Source: Alphaproteobacteria bacterium UBA2966 (GTDB lineage Bacteria; Pseudomonadota; Alphaproteobacteria; UBA2966). Taken from it: a DNA stretch of 64,000 bases. The translations under genes were made by a program, and so were the position numbers. The notes beneath the pieces are model-generated. The model worked only from the letters and a program-made list of their open reading frames with translations, searched no databases and was not told where the DNA came from. Positions 26,999-36,318 of this stretch are shown piece after piece. The stretch spans positions 1-64,000 of the forward strand of contig DEBC01000107.1 in the NCBI GenBank assembly GCA_002348365.1, written 5' to 3'. Numbering within the stretch: position 1 is the first letter of the stretch; each line of letters begins with the position of its first letter.

Positions 26999-27763
26999 AT
27001 GGATCTCAATGGGACTGCTGCCATTGTCACCGGCGGGGCATCGGGCCTAGGCGCTGCAACAGCCCGTGCGTTGGCTGCGTCCGGAGCCAAGGTCGCGATA
27101 TTCGACATCAACGCGGAAGCCGCGCAAACGATGGCATCCGAGATTGGCGGTGTCGGGATCGAATGCGACGTATCCAGTTCGGACGCCGCCGAGGCCGCCA
27201 TTGCTGCTGCACGGGAGGCCCATGGTGTCGCCCGGGTGCTGGTCAATTGCGCGGGAATCGGCCCGCCCGGTCGGGCAGTCAGCCGCCGAGGTCCTCTCCC
27301 ACTCGACGATTTCCGCAAGATCATCGAGATCAATCTGATCGGTACCTTCAACTGCGCACGCTTGGCCGCAGCAGAGATGCTGGAACTCGACCCGGAAAAC
27401 GACGACGGAGAGCGAGGCGTAATCGTCAACACTTCCTCGGTCGCGGCCTATGACGGCCAAATCGGTCAACCGGCCTACTCGGCTTCAAAGGGCGGCATTG
27501 CGTCTCTCACGCTGCCACTGGCCCGAGAATTTGCGTCGAAAGGCGTCCGCGTCATGACCGTTGCTCCAGGCTTGTTCGCGACACCGCTGATGTTTTCGCT
27601 GCCCGAGGAGGCGCAGAAGGCGCTTGGTGAGAGCGTACCCTTCCCGTCGCGGCTTGGGACCGCGGACGAATATGCCTCGATGGTGCTTTATATCTGCGGC
27701 AACCGGATGCTGAACGGAGAAGTCATCCGGCTGGACGGTGCGTTGCGCATGGCGCCGAGATAG
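26999..27763 (+). CDS. SDR family oxidoreductase (3-hydroxyacyl-CoA dehydrogenase type 2-like)
   Basis: A 254-residue short-chain dehydrogenase. Cofactor motif GGASGLG is at about 13-19, the acidic residue after strand 2 is D in AIFDINAEA (NAD preference), NCAG at about 83, and the catalytic Ser/Tyr/Lys are in NTSSVAAYDGQIGQPAYSASKGG (about 146-166). The GQIGQPAYSASKG pattern is typical of the HSD17B10/FadB2x group that oxidises 3-hydroxyacyl-CoA. The start at 26999 was chosen because homology begins at MDLNGTAAIVTGG. A 12-residue in-frame extension is not conserved. It is 40 bp from the zincin. Confidence 0.93.
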   Translation: MDLNGTAAIVTGGASGLGAATARALAASGAKVAIFDINAEAAQTMASEIGGVGIECDVSSSDAAEAAIAAAREAHGVARVLVNCAGIGPPGRAVSRRGPLPLDDFRKIIEINLIGTFNCARLAAAEMLELDPENDDGERGVIVNTSSVAAYDGQIGQPAYSASKGGIASLTLPLAREFASKGVRVMTVAPGLFATPLMFSLPEEAQKALGESVPFPSRLGTADEYASMVLYICGNRMLNGEVIRLDGALRMAPR

Positions 27764-27803
27764 GGCAGGGAGACCAAGAGTTGCGGGGAACCCCGCCGTA
27801 AAG

Positions 27804-28235
27804 ATGGTGGAGAACGGTGCGCGCACATCTGACGCGCCACCGAGCGCGTCGGACGTCGAAGCGCTGGCCGCCGAGGTCTATGCCTCGTTGCCCGGTGCGT
27901 TCCGCGCCCGGACGGCGGATGTGGTAATCCAAGTCGCGGAATTCCCCGACGCGGAAACGATGCGTGAACTTCGAGCGGAGAACGAGTTCGAGCTCCTGGG
28001 TCTCTATCGGGGTGTGAGCCTGGATCAGCGAAGCGTTCTCGATGCCCCATCGGATGTCGAAATCATATTTCTCTACCGGCGCCCGATCCTTGACTTCTGG
28101 TGTGAATCCGAAGAGTCGCTCGCGGCGATCGTCAGAAATGTGCTGGTCCACGAGATTGGTCATCACTTCGGATTGTCGGATGCGGACATGGAATCGATCG
28201 AGTTCGGGGCGGACACCGAGACCGACACACCTTGA
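27804..28235 (+). CDS. Metallopeptidase family (zincin, minimal MMP-like) protein
   Basis: A 143-residue protein with the zinc-binding motif HEIGHHFG (about residues 116-123) and the typical downstream acidic end. The N-terminal ALAAEVYASLPGAFRARTADVVI and the central GLYRGVSLDQRS and EIIFLYRRPILD segments match the alphaproteobacterial metallopeptidase family. The cytosolic substrate is unknown. ATG 27804 has no strong ribosome binding site but lies 40 bp behind the SDR gene and may be read through. No signal peptide is visible. Confidence 0.88.
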   Translation: MVENGARTSDAPPSASDVEALAAEVYASLPGAFRARTADVVIQVAEFPDAETMRELRAENEFELLGLYRGVSLDQRSVLDAPSDVEIIFLYRRPILDFWCESEESLAAIVRNVLVHEIGHHFGLSDADMESIEFGADTETDTP

Positions 28236-28315
28236 CGTTGCCGAGCCGGAACCCCATGAATCGTCAGTGAAACCGCACCCCGTCACTCTTAACGTGTAAC
28301 CAACTGGATTCCGTC

Positions 28316-30763
28316 ATGGCTCCTCGGCCATTGAGCAAGAACGCGCTCTATACACGCTGCCGAACGTCCGAACTCCCGTTCAGGACGACGGCGGACCTGA
28401 CGCCCCACGTCGGTGTCCTGGGGCAGGAGAGGGCTGTCGAGGCCTTGCACTTCGGCACTCGAATCAAGCGGGATGGGTACAATTTGTTCGTTCATGGCGC
28501 CCAGGGGACGGGACGCCATACGACGGTGCGGGAATATTTGGAGCGGGCAGCCCAGGACCAGCCCGTACCCAACGACTGGTGCGTACTGAACAATTTCGAG
28601 GATGCTCAAAAGCCCCTGGCCGTCGAACTCCCACCTGGCCGCGGCTCTGAACTTCGAGAGGACATGACAAACCTCATCGAAGAATTGAAGACCGCGATCC
28701 CGGCTGCATTCGACAGTGAAGACTACCGCGCCCGCCGCCAAGCCATTGACCAGGAATTCAAGGAGAAGCAGGAACACGCCTTCGAGGAGCTTGCCGAAAA
28801 AGCCAAGAAAAAGAGCGTGGCTCTCGTGCGCACCCCCGTCGGACTGGCGCTCGCTCCCATGAAAGACGGCGAGGTCATCTCACCGGAGGTTTTCCAGCGC
28901 CTGAAGGTAGAAGAACGGCAACAGTTCGAATCGGAGATCGAATCGCTGCAGCAGGAACTGCAGGCGACCGTGCGTCAAATTCCTGAGTGGGACAAGGACC
29001 GGCGCAACCAGATTCGAGACCTCAATCGGGATGTGTCTGCCTTCGCAGTGGGGCACATGATCGAGGCTCTCAAGGAACGCTATGGAGAGTTTTCGCGGAT
29101 CGTCTCCTACCTCGAGGCCGTGTCATCAGACATTACCGACAACGTGGACGTGTTCCTGGCCGATCATCAGGCGCAAATGCAGGCGCAGATGCAGGCGCAA
29201 ACGGGTCAACCGGGCATGCCCGGAAATCCACTGCCGCAGCTGCAGGCGTCGATGGCCTTACGCCGTTACGAAATAAACCTGCTGGTGGATAATTCCTCGA
29301 ACGGCGGCGCCCCCGTGATATACGAGGACAATCCGACGTTCGCCAACCTCATCGGACGAGTCGAACACATCGCTGAGATGGGCGCTCTGGTGACCGATTT
29401 CGGCCTGATCCGTTCGGGTGCGCTCCACCGCGCCAATGGTGGTTATCTCATTGTCGATGCCGTCAAGTTGCTGATACAGCCATATGCATACGAAGGACTC
29501 AAGCGGGCATTGGATTCACGCATGGTGCGCATCGAATCGCTGGGCCAGGCACTAAGTCTCGTGAGCACAGTCTCACTTGAACCCGAGCCTATCCCGCTGG
29601 ACGTTAAAGTGATTCTGACCGGCGAACCCAGAATCTATTACCTGCTGTCCAACCTCGATCCGGAGTTCAATGACTTGTTCAAGGTGTCGGTGGACTACGG
29701 CGGGGACATGGACCGGTCCGAGACCGGCATACTCGCGTACGCCCGACTCATCGCAGCCTTGGCGAGTAAGGAAGAACTTCGAGCCTTCGATCGACGGGCC
29801 GTCGCCCGCTTGATCGAACACAGTGCCCGAATTTCGGACGACTCGGAGAAGTTGAGCCTGCGTATGGGCCGCGTGACGGACGTCATGCGGGAAGCCGATT
29901 TCTGGGCCGCGGAAAACCAGCGGAATGTGGTGTCGCCGGCCGACGTACAGCAGGCCATCGACACCCGTGTCCGACGTGCCGACAGGTTGCGAGAACGCTC
30001 ACAGGAGCAGATCACGCGGGGAACCGTGCTGATCGACACCGAGGGTGCGCAAGTTGGCCAGATCAACGGACTCGCCGTTATTTCGCTGGGCGAATTTTCC
30101 TTCGGGCGTCCTGGCCGAATCACTGCCCGCGTCCGGATGGGACGAGGGCAGGTGCTGGACATCGAACGCGAGGTCGAACTGGGTGGCCCGTTGCACTCGA
30201 AGGGCGTACTAATTCTGTCGGGTTTCCTCAGTGCACGGTACGCCCTAGACCGACCGTTGTCGCTGTCGGCCAGCCTCGTATTCGAACAGTCCTACGGGGG
30301 TATCGACGGCGACTCCGCGTCGTCCGCTGAACTCTATGCCTTGCTGTCAGCTTTGTCGGGACTGCCCTTGGAGCAGTCGCTCGCCGTCACCGGTTCTGTC
30401 AATCAAAAGGGAGAAGTGCAGGCTATCGGCGGCGTCAACGAGAAGATCGAAGGCTTCTTTGATATTTGTCAGGAACGGGGACTCACCGGCAATCAAGGTG
30501 TCCTGATACCGGCGTCCAATACCAAGCATCTGATGCTGCGGCACGATGTCGTCGATGCCTGTGCTTCGGGAAAGTTTCGCGTTTTCCCCGTAAGCACCAT
30601 CGACGAAGGAATGGAAATTCTGACGGGTCGGCGCGCCGGGACCCGCGGCAAGAATGGTCGCTTCGGCGCAAATACGATCAATCGGCTGGTGGAAGACCGT
30701 CTTCGCGCCCTGGCCGACGACCTGCGCGAGTTCAGCCGCGGCGTAAGGGAGAACAACCAGTGA
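28316..30763 (+). CDS. ATP-dependent Lon-type protease (AAA_32/Lon protease family, AsrA-like)
   Basis: An 815-residue relative of Pseudomonas AsrA rather than classical Lon. The N-terminal domain is GVLGQERAVEALHFG (about 25-40); the nucleotide loop is GAQGTGRHTT (about 61), in which Arg replaces the usual Lys. A long helical region (about 140-300) with a Gln-rich stretch (MQAQMQAQMQAQTGQPG, about 286-302) follows. The AAA region includes ALHRANGGYLIVDAV (about 368). The C-terminal S16 protease domain has Ser667 in GDSASSAE and Lys710 in VNEKIEGFF, spaced 43 residues as in Lon (Ser679/Lys722 of E. coli). Its product likely degrades damaged or specific proteins. Its stop overlaps the USP start as GTGA. 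Confidence 0.92.
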   Translation: MAPRPLSKNALYTRCRTSELPFRTTADLTPHVGVLGQERAVEALHFGTRIKRDGYNLFVHGAQGTGRHTTVREYLERAAQDQPVPNDWCVLNNFEDAQKPLAVELPPGRGSELREDMTNLIEELKTAIPAAFDSEDYRARRQAIDQEFKEKQEHAFEELAEKAKKKSVALVRTPVGLALAPMKDGEVISPEVFQRLKVEERQQFESEIESLQQELQATVRQIPEWDKDRRNQIRDLNRDVSAFAVGHMIEALKERYGEFSRIVSYLEAVSSDITDNVDVFLADHQAQMQAQMQAQTGQPGMPGNPLPQLQASMALRRYEINLLVDNSSNGGAPVIYEDNPTFANLIGRVEHIAEMGALVTDFGLIRSGALHRANGGYLIVDAVKLLIQPYAYEGLKRALDSRMVRIESLGQALSLVSTVSLEPEPIPLDVKVILTGEPRIYYLLSNLDPEFNDLFKVSVDYGGDMDRSETGILAYARLIAALASKEELRAFDRRAVARLIEHSARISDDSEKLSLRMGRVTDVMREADFWAAENQRNVVSPADVQQAIDTRVRRADRLRERSQEQITRGTVLIDTEGAQVGQINGLAVISLGEFSFGRPGRITARVRMGRGQVLDIEREVELGGPLHSKGVLILSGFLSARYALDRPLSLSASLVFEQSYGGIDGDSASSAELYALLSALSGLPLEQSLAVTGSVNQKGEVQAIGGVNEKIEGFFDICQERGLTGNQGVLIPASNTKHLMLRHDVVDACASGKFRVFPVSTIDEGMEILTGRRAGTRGKNGRFGANTINRLVEDRLRALADDLREFSRGVRENNQ

Positions 30764-31686
30764 CTCCTGAACAAGAACAGCAAGCGGCACAAGACGACCT
30801 TCACGCCCCAGAAGTCTACAGAATTCTGGTGGCTCTCGATGCTACTGAGGACAGTCTGGCGTCACTCGATATGGCGACCCGTATGGCCGCGAAGTTGCGG
30901 GCCGAACTGGAAGGCTTGTTCGTCGAAGACATCAATTTGCTGCGCATGGCCGATCTTCCCTGCACGCGCGTCGTGAGTGTCGCCACCACTTCGGGCCAAG
31001 GCATGAGCCTTCCTTCAATGGAACGCGAACTTCGCCGCCAGGCCCGTGTCGCGCGGGATACACTGGCCATGAACGCTGAGCGGTATGCGGTCCGTTGGTC
31101 GTTCCGCACGGCGCGGGGCGCTATGGCAAGTGAAATCCTGTCGGCGGCCTCGGAAGCAGATATAGTCATCGTGGGCAAATCGGATCGTGCCTACCCGCAA
31201 CGCCTTAGGCTGGGCGCAACGGCACGTACACTGAGCGCCCATTCCCCAAGTGCCGTTCTTATTGCACACCACCGTTTCGTCACGACGGACTACTCGCCCC
31301 CGGGCGCGATCCTGGTCGCCTACGATGACACGGAAACCGGCGACCGGGGATTGAGACTTGCTGCCCGGCTTGCCTTAAGCGAACGACATCCCCTCACCGT
31401 TTTGATTCCCGACTCGAAACGCGCGGGGCAACGATTGAAGGATTCAGCTGAGACTCTCCTGAACGCCTTCGGCCTTCAACCACGGATTCGTATGATCGAT
31501 CGAGGTGAATCCTCCCGCTTGGTGGAGATGGTTCACGCGGAGCACGGCGAGTTGTTCGTGCTAGGTTGCGAGAGTCCACTGTTGCGCGGCAAGACAACGG
31601 ACAAGGTCGTTGAAAGCCTCGAGGTTCCGGTACTCTTGATCCGGCCGTCGCCTGTCGATCTGGATCAAGCCGAGATAAGAGGATAG
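30760..31686 (+). CDS. Tandem universal stress protein
   Basis: A 308-residue protein made of two UspA-fold domains. The first begins YRILVALDATEDSLASLDMATRMA (about 18-42) and ends GKSDRAYPQRLRLGATARTLSAHSPSAVLIA; the second begins GAILVAYDDTETGDRGLRLAARLA (about 185). The ATP-binding pattern GxSxR is imperfect: GKSDRAY in the first, GCESPLLRG in the second. Start is the GTG at 30760, whose GTGA overlaps the Lon stop, with AAGGGAGA five bases upstream. The pairing of a stress protein with a Lon-like protease makes a stress role likely, though no regulator is next to them. Confidence 0.92.
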   Translation: MTPEQEQQAAQDDLHAPEVYRILVALDATEDSLASLDMATRMAAKLRAELEGLFVEDINLLRMADLPCTRVVSVATTSGQGMSLPSMERELRRQARVARDTLAMNAERYAVRWSFRTARGAMASEILSAASEADIVIVGKSDRAYPQRLRLGATARTLSAHSPSAVLIAHHRFVTTDYSPPGAILVAYDDTETGDRGLRLAARLALSERHPLTVLIPDSKRAGQRLKDSAETLLNAFGLQPRIRMIDRGESSRLVEMVHAEHGELFVLGCESPLLRGKTTDKVVESLEVPVLLIRPSPVDLDQAEIRG

Positions 31687-32207
31687 CGGGCTTCGGGCGC
31701 GTAGACGGCTCCGCTGCGGCCCAGGCTGCTTGAGTAAAGAACGAATTCGCTCAACGGAAAGGCCTCGGATCTGAAGGCAGCATTCGCCTGCAGGTAGCTG
31801 ACCAGTTTGTCCACCTTCATTCCCTTGAGTCGTGCCAGCGTGACGTGCGGATGGAGCTTCCTTGGCTCGGCATCGAGTCCGGCCCAGACCAATGCCGATT
31901 CGATTCTCCCCTGCAACACTTTGAGTGATTCACATCCTTGCACGCCGGCCCAGAGTGTTCTCGCACGGCGACGATCGCCGAATATATCGACGCCCTCGAG
32001 AGTGAGCGAAAAGCCGGAAGATCGGACATTGGACAGCGCATGGTCGATCTCGGGCAACAGGGGCTCTTCGACTTCGCCGATGAAGCGGAGCGTCAGATGC
32101 ATGTTGGCGGGTTCGACCCAGCGAACATCGGGAACGCCATTGCAGAGACCCGACAACCGATCTCGCACGCGGTCAGGCAACTCCAACGCAACGAACAGCC
32201 GTATCAT
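31665..32207 (-). CDS. thpR: RNA 2',3'-cyclic phosphodiesterase (2H family)
   Basis: A 180-residue 2H-phosphoesterase. The two catalytic HxTx motifs are HLTLRF (about residues 37-42) and HVTLARL (about 120-126). The family was found as the 2'-5' RNA ligase, but cyclic phosphodiesterase action on RNA ends is the supported activity. The 3' end overlaps the USP gene by 22 bp in convergent orientation. It is 92 bp downstream of tesA on the same strand. Confidence 0.93.
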   Translation of the reverse strand: MIRLFVALELPDRVRDRLSGLCNGVPDVRWVEPANMHLTLRFIGEVEEPLLPEIDHALSNVRSSGFSLTLEGVDIFGDRRRARTLWAGVQGCESLKVLQGRIESALVWAGLDAEPRKLHPHVTLARLKGMKVDKLVSYLQANAAFRSEAFPLSEFVLYSSSLGRSGAVYAPEARYPLISA

Positions 32208-32299
32208 GGTCGGTCCCCAGATCTGTCGATACCCTGAAATGACAGCTTTCCATCGGCGCCGAAACGCCTGCGACTGGGCTTCACGGGAATCTCCCTCAA

Positions 32300-33001
32300 T
32301 TATTCGGAATTCAACAGGCGCTTCACGTAAGGACCAATGCGCTCAACGATCACGGCGACGCCATCAGCATTGGGATGCATCCCGTCGGGCTGATTGAGGT
32401 GCGGCTCCGCCGCCACACCATCGAGAAAAAAGGGATACAGCATGACGTCGTGGGCCGCCGCCAGATCCGGATAAATTGAATTGAAGGCTTTCGCATAACG
32501 CTCACCCAGATTGGGGGGCGCCAGCATTCCGGCCAGCAGGACCCGGACATTTCGCTTCTTCAGCTTCTCCAGAATCGCATTCAGGTTTCCCGCAGCCTCC
32601 GCTGGATCGATCCCGCGCAATGCGTCATTGGCGCCAAGTTCGACAATCACTGCATCCGGCATGTCGCTTAGGACCCAGTCCAGCCGGGCACGCCCACCGG
32701 CAGTCGTCTCACCAGAAACGCCTGAGTTGATGACGCGAACCCGCACGCCCGCCTTACGCAGGGCGGTCTCCAGCCGTACGGGAAACGCATCTGACGCCGG
32801 AAGGCCGTAGCCCGCCGTCAGGCTGTCACCGAACGCAACGACAACCAGTTCCCGTTCTGCCGTGGCGCTCGTCGCAGCAACTCCGACGCCGACAATCGCG
32901 ACAAATATGGCGAAAATCGAGACACGACCTATATGGTAGAGGCGCGCACGCCGTGACGGCGCAACGAGTCGTTTTCCCGAATTCAATAACTGTTCCCACA
33001 T
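32300..33001 (-). CDS. tesA: Arylesterase / SGNH hydrolase (TesA-type)
   Basis: A 233-residue secreted lipase-like protein. A signal-anchor stretch (IGRVSIFAIFVAIVGVGVAATSATA) spans about 24-48. Block I, with the catalytic Ser, is FGDSLTAGYGLP (about 55-67); block II Gly is GETTAGGRARLDW; block III is ELGANDALRG (about 120); block V with Asp and His is PDGMHPNADG (about 210). These are the arylesterase/thioesterase I signatures. It forms the usual divergent pair with ybbA: the two ATG codons are back to back. Physiologically it could hydrolyse acyl-CoA or lysophospholipid in the periplasm. Confidence 0.94.
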   Translation of the reverse strand: MWEQLLNSGKRLVAPSRRARLYHIGRVSIFAIFVAIVGVGVAATSATAERELVVVAFGDSLTAGYGLPASDAFPVRLETALRKAGVRVRVINSGVSGETTAGGRARLDWVLSDMPDAVIVELGANDALRGIDPAEAAGNLNAILEKLKKRNVRVLLAGMLAPPNLGERYAKAFNSIYPDLAAAHDVMLYPFFLDGVAAEPHLNQPDGMHPNADGVAVIVERIGPYVKRLLNSE

Positions 33002-33739
33002 ATGCCTGAACCCGTCGAACTGGATTTACCTGCCGCACCACCCCAACCAATGGTGCTGCTAGAAGATGTGCACCTCACTCTGGAAAGTCGAGCCGGAGCG
33101 GTCAATATTCTGCGTGGCATCAATCTGAACATCGAAACCGGCGAGTCCGTAGGAGTCGTCGGTCCCTCAGGATCCGGAAAATCGACGATGCTCGCCGTGA
33201 CCGCCGGGCTGGAGCGGACGAGCACCGGACGCGTGACCGTCGCCGGAATGGCATATGAAGGACAGAACGAGGATGCACTCGCCCTGTTCCGCCGTCGCCA
33301 TATCGGAATTGTATTCCAGGCCTTTCACCTGATACCGGCCATGACCGCGCTGGAGAACGTGGCGGTACCGCTCGAACTGTCGGGAGATCGAAACGCTTTT
33401 GATACTGCCCGAGCCAGCCTCTCCGCGGTCGGTCTGGAAGATCGTGTCGACCACTATCCGGCGCAACTGTCGGGCGGCGAACAACAGAGGGTCGCCTTGG
33501 CGCGGGCGTTCGCCGCGGAACCCGCATTGATCCTGGCCGATGAACCGACGGGGAATCTCGATACCGAAACCGGACAACAGATCATCGACCTGATGTTCGA
33601 AATTCGCGCCAGGGAGAACACCACGCTGATGCTCATCACCCATGACGCGGCGGTGGCAAATCGCTGCGACCGGGTCGTGCATCTCAATGACGGTCGCATC
33701 GAAGCGCCTGCTGAAGTCGCGCGGGCTACGGCAACCTAG
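33002..33739 (+). CDS. ybbA: ABC transporter ATP-binding protein (YbbA/LolD type)
   Basis: A 245-residue ATPase of the lipoprotein-release/MacB group. Walker A is GPSGSGKSTM (about 56-65), the signature is LSGGEQQRVALARAFA (about 156) and Walker B is LILADEPTGNLD (about 178). It serves the FtsX-type permease encoded 8 bp downstream. The first 16 residues (MPEPVELDLPAAPPQP) are not conserved, so a start at the Met at about 33050 is possible; the start used is the ATG that lies head to head with tesA. This tesA/ybbA/ybbP group is conserved across proteobacteria. Confidence 0.94.
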   Translation: MPEPVELDLPAAPPQPMVLLEDVHLTLESRAGAVNILRGINLNIETGESVGVVGPSGSGKSTMLAVTAGLERTSTGRVTVAGMAYEGQNEDALALFRRRHIGIVFQAFHLIPAMTALENVAVPLELSGDRNAFDTARASLSAVGLEDRVDHYPAQLSGGEQQRVALARAFAAEPALILADEPTGNLDTETGQQIIDLMFEIRARENTTLMLITHDAAVANRCDRVVHLNDGRIEAPAEVARATAT

Positions 33740-33747
33740 AGCACTTG

Positions 33748-36318
33748 ATGAATCGAGGAAGCGAAATCGCTGGCCGGTCTGACGGCCGCCCCGGCGGCTC
33801 TTGGACAATAGCGTGGCGTTTCGCCCGCCGCGAGCTGCGGGGTGGGATAAAGGGGTTCCGAATATTTCTGGCCTGCATCGTATTGGGTGTCGCAGCGATC
33901 TCAGGCGTCGGCTCTCTCGCCGAAGCCTTTCGTGCCGGCCTCGCCGAGAACGCCCGGGCGCTCCTCGGGGCGGATGTCGAGATTCGGGTCTCGGCGCACG
34001 GAGCTACGCCCGACCAATTCGACTGGTTGCGCGACAACAGCGAGACTCTCATCACAGTGAGAGAACTGCGGGCAATGGCTTATGCCACCGGGTCCGAGGA
34101 ACGCACGCTGGTTGAGCTCAAAGGGATCGACCCGGGCTACCCTCTCTATGGGACCGTGGTCCTGTCGCCAGCCATGGAGTTGTCCGAGGCCCTCGCACCA
34201 CGAAACGGATTGGCGGGCGCTGTGGTGGAAAAAACCCTGATGTCCCGCATTGGCGTCGCGATCGGCGACACCGTTCAGGTCGGCGATACACGCATTGAAA
34301 TTCGTGCTACCATCGCTCGCGAACCCGACCGTGTCGCGGGAGCCTTCACCCTGGGTCCTCGACTCATGGTGACCAATGAAACCTTCGATGCCACCGGACT
34401 GGTCCGCATCGGAAGCATGTTGCGACACAAGTACCGTGTCCGCCTGCAGCCTGAAGAGACGGTTCGCCCCTGGGTCGACAAACTGAGTGCAGCATTCCCG
34501 GACGCCGCTTGGAGGGTCTTCGACCTGGACGACGCGCAACCTTCCGTGAAGCGGTTCGTCAATCGCCTGGGCATTTTCCTGACCCTGGTGGGACTCACGG
34601 CGCTGGTGATTGGTGGTGTGGGAATCGCCAACGCGGTGGCCAGTTATCTCGCGAGCCGAACCGAGGCCATTGCGACGTTGAAGTGCCTGGGCGCATCCTC
34701 CGATATCATCTTTCGGACCTATTTTCTTGAAGTTGGCATTCTGGGAACTCTGGGAATCTGTATTGGCCTCGTCCTGGGCGGCGTGACTCCGGCGCTTGCG
34801 GCCTGGCTTGCGGGTGCAGCCCTTCCAGTCCCGCCCGTGGTCGACTTCTATCCATCGCCTCTCATCCTGGCGGCGGCGTTCGGAATCCTGACGACAATCA
34901 TTTTCACCCTTTGGCCACTGGCGCGGGCACGGGATGTTCCTGCGGCCGGATTGTTTCGGGACATCGTCTCCCTGATCCGCAGACTGCCCCAAACGCGATT
35001 CGTGTTTGGCACCGCAGTGGCCCTTGCCGCATTGGTCGCCCTGGCTCTTCTGACGACCGAGTATCTCTTTTTTGCGCGATGGTTCATTGCGGGAGCGGCT
35101 GTGTCCCTGTTCGCATTCTGGCTTGTCGCCAAGTTGATCGTCTCCGGAGCGAAGCGACTAAGACGGCCGAAATCTACCGTTTTCCGCCTTGCCCTTTCGA
35201 ACCTGACGCGGCCCGATGCACCAACCGCCGGGATCGTGATGTCAATTGGGGCCGGCTTATCAGTTCTGGTGACGATTGCCCTGATGGATACAAATCTCTC
35301 CCGGCAAATTGCCGATCGCATCCCCGAACGGGCGCCCACGTTTTTCTTCATCGACATCCAGCCTGACCAGGTCGCACCGTTCGAGGAAGTTGTTGCAGGA
35401 ATCGCAGGCGCGGAGTTGCTGCAACGCATGCCGAATCTTCGTGGCCGTCTCGCGCTGATCAATGGAATTCCGGTTGACGAGGCGACATACGACCCGCGCG
35501 CTTCCTGGTTCGTCAATGGGGAGCGCGGCCTGACACACGCCAGCGCGCGCCCCGAAGGAGTTGAGATCGTGGCCGGCGAATGGTGGCCCGAGGATTATTC
35601 CGGCCCCCCGGCAATTTCGCTGGATGCACACATCGCGGTGGAACTGGGTATCGGGATCGGCGACACACTCACTTTCAACGTTCTGGGACGCCGCATCACC
35701 GCCGAGATCAAAAGCTTGCGGACAATCGACTGGAGCCGAATTCGGGTCGAGTTTGCAACGATCTTCGCGCCCGGCGCCCTGGAGGGTGCACCGCAAACTC
35801 ACGTCGCGGCCGTGGGAGTCACGCCTGAAGCCGAAGACCAGCTGCACCGCGCCGTTACGGATCGCTTCGCGAATGTCTCTGCTGTTCGTATCAGAGACGT
35901 CCTGGAGACAATTACCGACATGTTCACACGCATCGCGGCGGCAGTAAGCGCAAGTGCCAGCGTGACGGTTGCCGCTGGTTTGCTCGTGCTGGCCGGCGCG
36001 GTCGCCGCGGGTTACCGCCGCCGGGTGTATGATGCCGTGATCCTCAAGGTTCTCGGCGCCACGAGATCCAATGTGACAAGCGCATTCGTGGTCGAATATT
36101 CGATACTTGGCTCGATCACCGCGCTCCTCGCCGCGCTGGTCGGAACAATCGCAAGTTATGTTGTGATGTTTTTCGTGATGGCGGGCGACTGGGTGTTCGA
36201 TCCGCTTGCCGTAGTGTTAACCGCAGCTGCTGGCATTGGCGTGACCGTCCTGCTTGGCTTTGCGGGTACGTGGAGAGCGCTGGGAGAGGACGTTATGACG
36301 GTTCTCAGGACGGAATGA
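33748..36318 (+). CDS. ybbP: ABC transporter permease (YbbP, FtsX superfamily)
   Basis: An 856-residue permease with about ten membrane helices. The first is RIFLACIVLGVAAISGVGSLAEAF (about 30-52); four more follow around 275-450, another near 495-515, and the C-terminal set begins VTVAAGLLVLAGAVAAGYRRRVYDAV (about 740). Two large periplasmic domains lie between them, the usual layout of YbbP/MacB-like permeases. The function is uncertain; the complex may move or remodel envelope molecules. The start is ATG 33748; the TTG three bases earlier is equally possible. The stop overlaps the next gene by four bases. Confidence 0.93.
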   Translation: MNRGSEIAGRSDGRPGGSWTIAWRFARRELRGGIKGFRIFLACIVLGVAAISGVGSLAEAFRAGLAENARALLGADVEIRVSAHGATPDQFDWLRDNSETLITVRELRAMAYATGSEERTLVELKGIDPGYPLYGTVVLSPAMELSEALAPRNGLAGAVVEKTLMSRIGVAIGDTVQVGDTRIEIRATIAREPDRVAGAFTLGPRLMVTNETFDATGLVRIGSMLRHKYRVRLQPEETVRPWVDKLSAAFPDAAWRVFDLDDAQPSVKRFVNRLGIFLTLVGLTALVIGGVGIANAVASYLASRTEAIATLKCLGASSDIIFRTYFLEVGILGTLGICIGLVLGGVTPALAAWLAGAALPVPPVVDFYPSPLILAAAFGILTTIIFTLWPLARARDVPAAGLFRDIVSLIRRLPQTRFVFGTAVALAALVALALLTTEYLFFARWFIAGAAVSLFAFWLVAKLIVSGAKRLRRPKSTVFRLALSNLTRPDAPTAGIVMSIGAGLSVLVTIALMDTNLSRQIADRIPERAPTFFFIDIQPDQVAPFEEVVAGIAGAELLQRMPNLRGRLALINGIPVDEATYDPRASWFVNGERGLTHASARPEGVEIVAGEWWPEDYSGPPAISLDAHIAVELGIGIGDTLTFNVLGRRITAEIKSLRTIDWSRIRVEFATIFAPGALEGAPQTHVAAVGVTPEAEDQLHRAVTDRFANVSAVRIRDVLETITDMFTRIAAAVSASASVTVAAGLLVLAGAVAAGYRRRVYDAVILKVLGATRSNVTSAFVVEYSILGSITALLAALVGTIASYVVMFFVMAGDWVFDPLAVVLTAAAGIGVTVLLGFAGTWRALGEDVMTVLRTE

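Noticed and set aside
29168..29200. Short tandem repeat (Gln/Met codons) as a mobile or CRISPR-like repeat
   Set aside because: It is coding, in frame in the Lon-type protease, and has no spacers.
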